Shown here one piece after another: positions 31,366 to 36,171 of a stretch of 36,171 nucleotides of DNA. This DNA comes from LC029 sp036676475 (lineage in GTDB: Bacteria > Bacillota > Bacilli > Aneurinibacillales > RAOX-1). The DNA lies in NCBI GenBank assembly GCA_036676475.1, contig JAKFCU010000094.1, positions 1-36,171 on the forward strand. The letters run 5' to 3'. Position 1 is the stretch's first letter, and each line of letters opens with the position of its first letter. The translations under genes and the position numbers were made by a program. The notes below the pieces were generated by a model, which saw only the letters and a list, made by a program, of their open reading frames with translations, was not told the DNA's origin and made no database searches.

Positions 31366-32262
31366 GTGTATGATTTAATTGATGTTGTGGTTAGGCTAAC
31401 TGTACTTGGGCTCTTAATAATAATAGTAGTTCTTTACATAAAGAAAGTTGAAAATAAACAATTAATAAAATGGTCTATAACTTTTATTAAGAATATATTC
31501 TTGTATAACTTCAATACGATAAAATCAAGTAAATTGGTTTTTGTAGCCTTAATATGCTTATTGATCCCTTCTATTTTTTTACTTAGAACTCATCCTGTTA
31601 ATCTTAGTGTAAAAATAATTGCGGTCATAATTAATTTTGTTTTTTTTACAATTATATTATCAGGATTCAGATATTTTGATGAATTAAATACAATAGTTGG
31701 AAAAGAATACAAAGTAGAAACTAGAGCGACGATATTATATGTAAGTTCAGTTTTGTTAGGGTACTTGATTTTTCTTACAAACAATGAGAAATACATCCTG
31801 GTGATTTTAACATTCATCGCTCTGTGCTTAGTGTTTATTGTTTTCCGCTCCGCCATTTACGCTCTAAATAGAGAGCATATTCAAAAATTTCCAATAGTTA
31901 CAAGGACAAAAACTTTATTTTTCTATGCAGGATATTTTTTGCTTTTTCTTCAAGTTTCCATCTTTATGTTTTTGTGGAGTATAAATAAGTGGCTCCCAGG
32001 GTTATTTACAAATGGAAAAAATAGCGGTGAAAGCGTAAATACAATGGATTTGTTTTATTTCACATTTACAAATTTCACCACCTTTGGCCCTGGTGACATA
32101 AAACCGAATAACGAAGGTGGAATGATAATTCTAATTTTTGTATCTTTAAGTGAATTTATTTACTTACTTTTTATCTTAAACGCCTTTATTATTTCATACA
32201 CTGCATCCAAAGAGGAAAGTAGAATCAGTCGTGCTAGGAGGATAAAGAGAAAATATAATTAA
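31366..32262 (+). CDS. Ion-channel-like membrane protein with non-canonical filter
   Basis: 298 residues. About six membrane segments (roughly 7-25, 57-73, 83-101, 121-137, 143-163, 184-205) are followed by a pore-loop and a last segment. The pore part reads DLFYFTFTNFTTFGPGDIKP (228-247), then GMIILIFVSLSEFIYLLFIL, matching the two-TM Ion_trans_2 layout, but the filter is TTFGPGD instead of TxGYGD. A basic tail ends the protein (RRIKRKYN). Start is GTG at 31366 after GAGGAGTGGAGAG. It stands alone with its own terminator in the accessory block. A role in exclusion or abortive infection is possible. Confidence 0.7.
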   Translation: MYDLIDVVVRLTVLGLLIIIVVLYIKKVENKQLIKWSITFIKNIFLYNFNTIKSSKLVFVALICLLIPSIFLLRTHPVNLSVKIIAVIINFVFFTIILSGFRYFDELNTIVGKEYKVETRATILYVSSVLLGYLIFLTNNEKYILVILTFIALCLVFIVFRSAIYALNREHIQKFPIVTRTKTLFFYAGYFLLFLQVSIFMFLWSINKWLPGLFTNGKNSGESVNTMDLFYFTFTNFTTFGPGDIKPNNEGGMIILIFVSLSEFIYLLFILNAFIISYTASKEESRISRARRIKRKYN

Positions 32263-32304
32263 ATCCTTTTCTGATTCCCTCTAATCAATGTTTAGGAAAG
32301 TCAC

Positions 32305-32339
32305 AAAACCACTTCCACAATAGAAAGTGGTTTTTATTA
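32305..32339. terminator. Bidirectional terminator
   Basis: AAAACCACTT (32305-32314) pairs with AAGTGGTTTT (32325-32334). It serves the channel gene (plus) and the small gene at 32337 (minus). Confidence 0.75.
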
Positions 32340-32519
32340 ATTTTCATCGTTATTCCTAGCCACCCTCTCCAACTCTCTACTCGCATACCCAATCCCAACC
32401 ATCACACCCATGTTGTATCTACTCTTATCCCTCAAGTAGTCTTCATGAACTGTCTTAAACAATTCCTCTAAATCCAACCGAATCCGTTCAATTTCCTTCT
32501 GTATGGTCTCGTCATTCAT
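32337..32519 (-). CDS. Small helical protein divergent from LexA-like genes
   Basis: 60 residues: MNDETIQKEIERIRLDLEEL, then FKTVHEDYLRDKSRYNMGVM, then VGIGYASRELERVARNNDEN. AAGAGGTGATTTT precedes the start. It is divergent from the LexA-like pair and shares the short control region with the two LexA-like boxes, with a TATAAT on the minus strand (32564-32569), so it may be regulated together with them. No family recognised. Confidence 0.6.
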   Translation of the reverse strand: MNDETIQKEIERIRLDLEELFKTVHEDYLRDKSRYNMGVMVGIGYASRELERVARNNDEN

Positions 32520-32530
32520 AAAATCACCTC

Positions 32531-32560
32531 TTGAAATAGGAACGAACGTTTCTTTATTAT
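32531..32560 (+). promoter_or_regulatory. Promoter of LexA-like gene pair
   Basis: -35 TTGAAA (32531-32536), 18-base spacer, -10 TATTAT (32555-32560). LexA-like box 1 lies in the spacer, and box 2 falls near the expected transcription start. Confidence 0.5.
32540..32551 (+). promoter_or_regulatory. LexA/DinR-like box 1
   Basis: GAACGAACGTTT, one base from the Gram-positive LexA core GAAC-N4-GTTC. It sits between -35 and -10 of the promoter. Confidence 0.55.
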
Positions 32561-32570
32561 TATATTATAG

Positions 32571-32582
32571 GAACTATCGTTC
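32571..32582 (+). promoter_or_regulatory. LexA/DinR-like box 2
   Basis: GAACTATCGTTC, a perfect GAAC-N4-GTTC core as in the Bacillus SOS operator, 22 bases before the first LexA-like gene. It also lies in the divergent control region. Confidence 0.7.
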
Positions 32583-32603
32583 GTAAATATGTGAGGTGAG
32601 AGG

Positions 32604-32849
32604 ATGAAATTATCTAGCCGTCAGTACATGATTTTGGATTTCATCAAAAAGGAAGTAAGAGAGAAAGGGTATCCACCATCTATGCGGGAAATAGCCGATG
32701 CCGTTGGTTTGGCTTCAAGTTCTACTGTCCATGGTCACTTGAACAGGATGAAACTACAGGGACTTCTAACATGGGAGCCAACGTGTCCAAGAACATTAAA
32801 GGTAGTGGAATATGAGAAAGTTGGAAATCAAGTCAGAGGAAATACTTAG
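32604..32849 (+). CDS. LexA DNA-binding-domain protein without protease domain (1)
   Basis: 81 residues. It matches the LexA N-terminal winged helix-turn-helix over its whole length: LSSRQYMILDFIKKEVREKG, then YPPSMREIADAVGLASSSTV, HGHLNRMKLQGLLTWEPTCP, RTLKVVE. LexA proteins continue with a self-cleaving peptidase domain of about 120 residues; here there is none. It starts after GAGGTGAGAGG and overlaps the second copy by 38 bases. A repressor that cannot cleave itself would need another way to be switched off. Confidence 0.85.
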   Translation: MKLSSRQYMILDFIKKEVREKGYPPSMREIADAVGLASSSTVHGHLNRMKLQGLLTWEPTCPRTLKVVEYEKVGNQVRGNT

Positions 32850-33024
32850 AGCCATTACAGATTATACTTGCACTCATCATTTCCCGCCTAGCATTAGAGA
32901 ACTCTGTGACATTCTTTCGATCAAATCCTCACAGACGGTCCATAAGAAACTTGATGCAATGAGAGCAAGAGGGCTAGTGGATTGGGAAGATAGAAAACCT
33001 AGAACTTTGAAGGTGATGGAATAA
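32812..33024 (+). CDS. LexA DNA-binding-domain protein without protease domain (2)
   Basis: 70 residues, a diverged relative of the preceding protein: MRKLEIKSEEILRAITDYTC, then HHFPPSIRELCDILSIKSSQ, TVHKKLDAMRARGLVDWEDR, KPRTLKVME. Again only the LexA winged-HTH. Its start lies inside the first gene (ATGAGAAAGTTG), so translation is coupled. The two could form a heterodimer, or one could tune the other; this is inference. Confidence 0.8.
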   Translation: MRKLEIKSEEILRAITDYTCTHHFPPSIRELCDILSIKSSQTVHKKLDAMRARGLVDWEDRKPRTLKVME

Positions 33025-33107
33025 CACCACTTAAACAATCTAGTCACCGAAGAGGAAGGGGGATCAGAAGTAGATCCCGGCAAGGCGTAACATTGAAGTA
33101 GGAAGTT

Positions 33108-33146
33108 AACCCCCATTGTCCGCCATGGACGATAGGGGTTATTTAA
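33108..33146 (+). terminator. Terminator after LexA-like pair
   Basis: 33108-33121 pairs with 33127-33140 (AACCCC with GGGGTT at the base, GTCC with GGAC near the loop), then TATTTAATT. A second hairpin (GGGATC/GATCCC) lies upstream at about 33058-33079. Confidence 0.75.
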
Positions 33147-33157
33147 TTGGAGCAGGA

Positions 33158-33331
33158 TTATTCTTTGTCTTGTACTAACTCTTGTTGTCCTAGGGATATG
33201 GAGATAAGTTCCCTAATAGCTTCATTTCGATTTTTAAGCTTATTCTTATGCCAATAGCTTTCAATCTGTTCTAACATGTCATTTGGAATGGTTACTAGAA
33301 CTTGAGTATTCTTTTCTTTATCAACAGCCAT
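33158..33331 (-). CDS. Ribbon-helix-helix (CopG-like) repressor
   Basis: 57 residues from ATG at 33329-33331 with GGAGAGGTGATC upstream (an ATG 9 bases earlier is also open). The sequence VLVTIPNDMLEQIESYWHKN, then KNRNEAIRELISISLGQQE, has the beta-strand plus two-helix pattern of Arc/CopG repressors. It is divergent from the integrase and lies beside repeated TTATATAA sequences that look like its operators, so it likely represses itself and the integrase. Confidence 0.8.
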   Translation of the reverse strand: MAVDKEKNTQVLVTIPNDMLEQIESYWHKNKLKNRNEAIRELISISLGQQELVQDKE

Positions 33332-33356
33332 TCTGATCACCTCTCCTCTTATTATA

Positions 33357-33372
33357 GGTTATATAACTTATA
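33357..33372. promoter_or_regulatory. Operator-like repeat, left
   Basis: GGTTATATAACTTATA, containing the palindrome GTTATATAAC. The same unit recurs at 33404-33424. Together they flank the integrase promoter. Confidence 0.6.
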
Positions 33373-33401
33373 TTGCATACTTAGAACACATGTGCTATAG
33401 T
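33373..33401 (+). promoter_or_regulatory. Integrase promoter
   Basis: -35 TTGCAT (33373-33378), 17-base spacer, -10 TATAGT (33396-33401). The spacer contains AGAACACATGTGCT, close to a LexA box (GAAC-N4-GTGC, one mismatch). Operator-like repeats lie on both sides. Confidence 0.65.
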
Positions 33402-33403
33402 AT

Positions 33404-33424
33404 AGTTATATAAGTTATATAACT
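33404..33424. promoter_or_regulatory. Operator-like palindrome, right
   Basis: AGTTATATAA and TTATATAACT separated by one G form a perfect palindrome just after the -10 box. It fits binding of the divergent ribbon-helix-helix protein. Confidence 0.65.
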
Positions 33425-33445
33425 TTGAGAGATGGAGGAGGAATC

Positions 33446-34486
33446 ATGGCAATAATTTATGAATACCCATCAAATTTCGCACTATCAATGGTATTTGAAA
33501 AAGAGACTTCATACGGCAAAGGTGATAGCCGAAGAATAGTAGACCCGGAGGAGTATGAAAATTTCGTTTCTCCAACGAACAAGAGACTGATGAAAGAATT
33601 CCTTACGGAGAAAAAATCCCAAAACAAGGCACCGGGCACCATCAAGCAATACCACGACAACATGAGAATCCTTTTAACGTTTATATACCGCCACTTCGAC
33701 AATAAACCCCTTACATCTATGACTCGCAAAGACATCCGTAATCTTTCCATCATGCTCCAGGAACGCAGCCTGTCTGGACAACGGGTTAATAGCTACCTAG
33801 TTACTCTTCGATCCGCTTTAGCCGTATTTGAAAATGACGATGATATTGATTATGAGTATAATGTTGGTTCGCGAGTAAAAGGGATTCCAAAAGATCCGGT
33901 TCGTGAAATTACTTTTTTATCTGAAGAACAAATCCAGTGGCTTAAGTCTCGACTTATTGCAAATGGAGATATTCTTAAAGCCATGTATCTCATGATGAGT
34001 TACATATCTGCAGCACGGCGGAATGAAGTTCACCAGGTGCTCAAGGAAGGGTTAGATAAACGCTTTATTACCAATCAGGTTATTGGTAAACGTCGAAAGA
34101 AATTTAGACTATATTACACCAAAGAGGTACAGGATTTAATCCAGGAATACTTCGCTATACGTGGAAAAGATCTCATTCCGCAACTGTTTGTTAAACTCTA
34201 CAAAAATGGTTCAAGAAAGTTAGTTCATCCAGCCACTTTCAACGCCTGGTGCCTCGAGATGGGTGAGATGTTAACGGAACAGGAAGGCAGACTGATTCAT
34301 ATTAATCCCCACTGCTTTCGTCATAGTCGGTTGGAAAACATGTCACGGCAGGGGGTTCCATTGGAGAAACTTAAGTCATTGGCGAATCATAAAGATGTCA
34401 GTACAACAGCTTCCTACCTGGCTGAAAGACAGGAAGATGATATCGCAGAGATGTTTGGCATGGATCCCTCAGCCTTTGCTTGTTAA
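33446..34486 (+). CDS. int: Tyrosine recombinase / phage integrase
   Basis: 346 residues from ATG at 33446 (GGAGGAGGAATC upstream; the frame also opens at 33425). It integrates and, with helpers, excises the phage. The N-terminal core-binding domain is about 50-130 (APGTIKQYHDNMRILLTFIY). The catalytic set is complete: Arg191 in SAARRNEV, a Lys in the hairpin GKRRKKFRLYY, His289 and Arg292 in NPHCFRHSR, His315 in LANHKDVSTTASYL and nucleophile Tyr324. It is divergent from the ribbon-helix-helix repressor and ends in a strong terminator. Confidence 0.93.
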   Translation: MAIIYEYPSNFALSMVFEKETSYGKGDSRRIVDPEEYENFVSPTNKRLMKEFLTEKKSQNKAPGTIKQYHDNMRILLTFIYRHFDNKPLTSMTRKDIRNLSIMLQERSLSGQRVNSYLVTLRSALAVFENDDDIDYEYNVGSRVKGIPKDPVREITFLSEEQIQWLKSRLIANGDILKAMYLMMSYISAARRNEVHQVLKEGLDKRFITNQVIGKRRKKFRLYYTKEVQDLIQEYFAIRGKDLIPQLFVKLYKNGSRKLVHPATFNAWCLEMGEMLTEQEGRLIHINPHCFRHSRLENMSRQGVPLEKLKSLANHKDVSTTASYLAERQEDDIAEMFGMDPSAFAC

Positions 34487-34491
34487 TCTAC

Positions 34492-34518
34492 AGCGCCCTT
34501 TTGGGGCGCTTTTTATTT
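34492..34518 (+). terminator. Integrase terminator
   Basis: AGCGCCC (34492-34498) pairs with GGGCGCT (34504-34510), then TTTTATTT. Confidence 0.85.
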
Positions 34519-35086
34519 ATCGAATTGACTAGTTTAAACTAGAGATTAAACTAGTCTAAACTATAGTTTAAACTACCCAAAAAAACTATACCGTTTTACT
34601 ACCCCATCACCCCCATTTTACTATGCTGTTTTACTATGCGATTTTACTATCCGAAGCAAAGCATAGTAAAACAGCATAGTAAACTGGTATAGTAAAACGG
34701 TATACTTTTATACGCCTTGAATCCTTGATAATACTGGATTTTAACCCAAAACGTTAAAGGTCATTTTTCACCCCCCAAATAACCCCTCGGCAAGTGCTAC
34801 TAATATACCTTTTTACGGTATAAAAATAAGGGTCATTTTTGTGAGGTGCGAAAATCAGGGATATTTATTAGTTAATTTTTTTCAAATCAGATCAAAAAGA
34901 ACAGGATGTATTGGGGATGAAAATAAAAAAGAACCTTCTATCTAAAATTGAGAGAAGGCTATTTATTTTGTTCTAAAATTGGTTCGTAAGCATAAATTTA
35001 GAGCAAGTTGAGCAGGATGATCAATTTGCTCAATTTGCTCTAAATGATCAACTTGCACTAAGATAAACGTATTTGGAGGCGATTAT
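34519..35086. repeat. Gene-free region rich in direct and inverted repeats
   Basis: No gene is supported here. Close to the integrase stop: CTAGTTTAAACTAG (34529-34542) and TAGTTTAAACTA (34564-34575), with AAACTA repeated at 34536, 34548, 34558, 34570 and 34583 (10-13 bp steps). Then a large imperfect hairpin: outer arms 34587-34601 and 34690-34704, inner 23-base arms 34617-34639 and 34661-34683, all perfectly complementary. Farther on: a TATACC/GGTATA hairpin about 34813-34831, a weak bidirectional terminator (34934-34958), then the operator-like repeats before 35087. It may hold integrase arm sites, an attachment site, or a replication/partition site. Confidence 0.7.
34996..35056 (+). promoter_or_regulatory. 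Operator-like repeats ahead of small DNA-binding protein gene
   Basis: 19-base arms at 34996-35014 and 35027-35045 are complementary except at one position, and TGATCAATTTGC (35018-35029) recurs as TGATCAACTTGC (35045-35056). The TTGAGCA/TTGCTCA/TTGCTCT/TTGCACT heptads are spaced along it. This pattern fits a site bound by a dimeric regulator such as the next gene product. Confidence 0.6.
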
Positions 35087-35371
35087 ATGAAAGAAATTAG
35101 GGTGGAGGTAGGAGGGAAAGTAAAAGAGCAAGACCGTAAAACAAGATCTGATAAAACAATTTGTGTAAAGACTAATTTAGATCAGGAATCCCATTTGCTT
35201 CTTAACCGCTTAGGAATGACCGTAGGAAAGTCAAAAACAGCTCTTGCAACAGAGATAATGGAGACTATCCTTCGCAACCCGGCTTTCATTAACTGGATCC
35301 AGGATAAGTATAAGGTTGCAACAGAACATCGACTAACCCCAACCACTATTGATGGGAAAATTATTTATTAA
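35087..35371 (+). CDS. Small DNA-binding-like protein (ribbon-helix-helix candidate)
   Basis: 94 residues: basic N-terminus (VKEQDRKTRSDKTICVKTNL), then DQESHLLLNRLGMTVGKSKT, ALATEIMETILRNPAFINWI. The pattern of a short strand plus two helices between about 25 and 65 resembles ribbon-helix-helix regulators of plasmids and phages, though the match is weak. TTGGAGGCGATTAT precedes the ATG. It sits behind strong inverted and direct repeats that would be its natural targets. It could be a repressor or partition-type protein. Confidence 0.6.
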   Translation: MKEIRVEVGGKVKEQDRKTRSDKTICVKTNLDQESHLLLNRLGMTVGKSKTALATEIMETILRNPAFINWIQDKYKVATEHRLTPTTIDGKIIY

Positions 35372-35477
35372 ACTTTGATAAGTCTTTTCCTATCTTTTTA
35401 AATGCTTTATAGCATCGTGTACACAATCCCCATTTTTCATCGTTAGCACCAGAATTTCCACATTCACGACACTTCAT
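35361..35477 (-). CDS. 38-residue zinc-ribbon peptide
   Basis: A short minus-strand gene: MKCRECGNSGANDEKWGLCT, then RCYKAFKKIGKDLSKFNK. Two CxxC pairs 13 residues apart (CREC and CTRC) look like a zinc ribbon, and the basic tail suggests nucleic-acid contact. GGAGATGATTACA lies before the ATG (35475-35477). Its last codons overlap the end of the convergent gene. No family is recognised; a tiny zinc ribbon is common in phage and plasmid genomes. Confidence 0.65.
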   Translation of the reverse strand: MKCRECGNSGANDEKWGLCTRCYKAFKKIGKDLSKFNK

Positions 35478-35555
35478 TGTAATCATCTCCATAGTATAAT
35501 TTATATTACTCTTATTGCCTAATATTTAGAGATATAAACATCCGAGTTGGCATAA

Positions 35556-35586
35556 ATAACCCCTCATTTATTCAATGAGGGGTTAT
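35556..35586. terminator. Bidirectional terminator
   Basis: ATAACCCCTCAT (35556-35567) pairs perfectly with ATGAGGGGTTAT (35575-35586). It terminates the minus-strand HTH gene and may shield the small minus gene. Confidence 0.8.
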
Positions 35587-36017
35587 ACTGTTAAAATTGC
35601 GAGATAACGATTAATTAAATGAAGTGATTTTTTAGAAGGCACACATGTATTGCTTTCCCAGTTCCAAAATGTTCTACTATCAATCCCAAAGTGTCTAGCT
35701 GCATCTCTTTTGGTATGCCCGTGAAATAATCTAGCCTTTAATATTCGTTCTCCAAATGTTTTATCAGGTAGTTTTTCAAAGCACCCTAGTGAAGCGACAG
35801 ATGTTTGAAGAATTATTGAAAAGGTCCTCAGGGTGGGAAGCGATGCTTTGTTTTGGCCTGATTCAATGTAACTAATTGCAATTGTTGAAAGTCCGGATTG
35901 TTTGGACAGATCGACAATAGACATATTTCTATCTAGTCTGATCCGGCGCAACCTTGCACCGGGGGAATCAACCCAGTCGGTAGGAGAACTTGTGGATGAT
36001 ATAATAGAAGGGATCAT
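35583..36017 (-). CDS. XRE-type regulator with two helix-turn-helix domains
   Basis: 144 residues from an ATG at 36015-36017 (an upstream TTG at 36032 adds five). The first domain reads RLRRIRLDRNMSIVDLSKQS, GLSTIAISYIESGQNKASLP, a typical HTH_3. The second, ERILKARLFHGHTKRDAARH, FGIDSRTFWNWESNTCVPSK, is a second, diverged HTH. No ribosome site is clear for the chosen start, and the N-terminal Ser/Thr/Pro-rich part (SIISSTSSPTDW) may be longer or shorter. It could be the phage CI-like repressor or a host gene; the prophage edge is not defined here. Confidence 0.75.
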   Translation of the reverse strand: MIPSIISSTSSPTDWVDSPGARLRRIRLDRNMSIVDLSKQSGLSTIAISYIESGQNKASLPTLRTFSIILQTSVASLGCFEKLPDKTFGERILKARLFHGHTKRDAARHFGIDSRTFWNWESNTCVPSKKSLHLINRYLAILTV

Positions 36018-36171
36018 TTTTTCTCTTACCAAATCAAGGTTATTCTCCGCACGGACAAGGGTTCATACTACCTACTAACATAAAGGAAGCTGGAAAGGTG
36101 AGACATTGGCGGTTTCGATGGATTTCAATTTTACGTTCCTCTAATGGTTGTCGTAATAGTTCTAGGATAGA

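Noticed and set aside
34529..34705. CRISPR-like or telomere (protelomerase) site
   Set aside because: Repeats are short, mixed in orientation and without regular spacers, so not CRISPR. The recombinase is an ordinary integrase in size and motifs and the repeats do not form one continuous palindrome, so a hairpin-telomere site is not supported.
36107..36171. Small gene at the right edge (TTG after GGAAAGGTGAG)
   Set aside because: The frame stops after about 12 codons and a second short frame follows; no real coding signal before the window ends.

Overview
The window is almost entirely a PBSX/skin-like (XkdE to XkdU gene order) contractile-tailed temperate phage genome of a Bacillota host. 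Support for the host group: AGGAGG-type ribosome binding sites, GTG/TTG starts, GAAC-N4-GTTC LexA/DinR-type boxes, and an amidase endolysin carrying a copper-amine-oxidase-N-like wall domain. Bacillales of the Brevibacillus/Paenibacillus kind is my best guess, but the genus cannot be fixed from sequence alone. No rRNA, tRNA or CRISPR array was seen.

Layout. (1) 1-2206: an antirepressor gene (Rha N-terminus plus KilAC domain) cut in two by an IS3-family element at 142-1475, with a 9-bp direct repeat at the insertion point. (2) 2207-4076: an ArpU-type late regulator behind a structured leader, a small basic protein, and an inserted pair of divergently transcribed membrane-protein genes with their own promoters, including an unlisted 44-residue peptide. 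(3) 4077-22827: one long rightward late operon: terminase TerS/TerL, portal, MuF-like protein, XkdF protease/scaffold, capsid, connectors, sheath, tube, tail chaperone with a candidate -1 frameshift, tape measure, baseplate proteins, tail fibre. (4) 22921-26880: an AT-rich accessory block: a secreted protein with a dockerin-like loop, a small protein, a guanylate-kinase-like enzyme overlapping a dGTPase, and a zinc-ribbon protein. (5) 26881-28707: lysis: structured leader with terminator, holin, amidase with a likely internal start, and a second small secreted dockerin-like protein. (6) 28741-32262: a second accessory block: a minus-strand gene, an uncharacterised operon whose second and third genes look like one gene split at an A10 tract, and an ion-channel-like membrane protein. 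(7) 32337-36171: lysogeny and regulation: two overlapping genes for LexA DNA-binding domains without a protease domain behind two LexA-like boxes, a ribbon-helix-helix repressor with operators over the integrase promoter, a tyrosine recombinase, a 600-bp repeat-rich gene-free stretch, a second DNA-binding-like protein with its own repeats, a 38-residue zinc-ribbon peptide and a double-HTH regulator.

How it works together. Regions 3 and 5 build and release a contractile-tailed virion, presumably switched on by ArpU. The right end would hold the lysogenic state, with LexA-type boxes suggesting SOS coupling. The antirepressor that would normally help induction is broken by the IS, so this prophage may be impaired in induction. 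The accessory blocks are the most likely place for unknown biology: nucleotide-pool enzymes (guanylate kinase plus dGTPase), a split zinc-finger-like gene, and a channel with a non-canonical selectivity filter are all reasonable candidates for anti-phage or superinfection-exclusion functions, though nothing in the sequence proves this.
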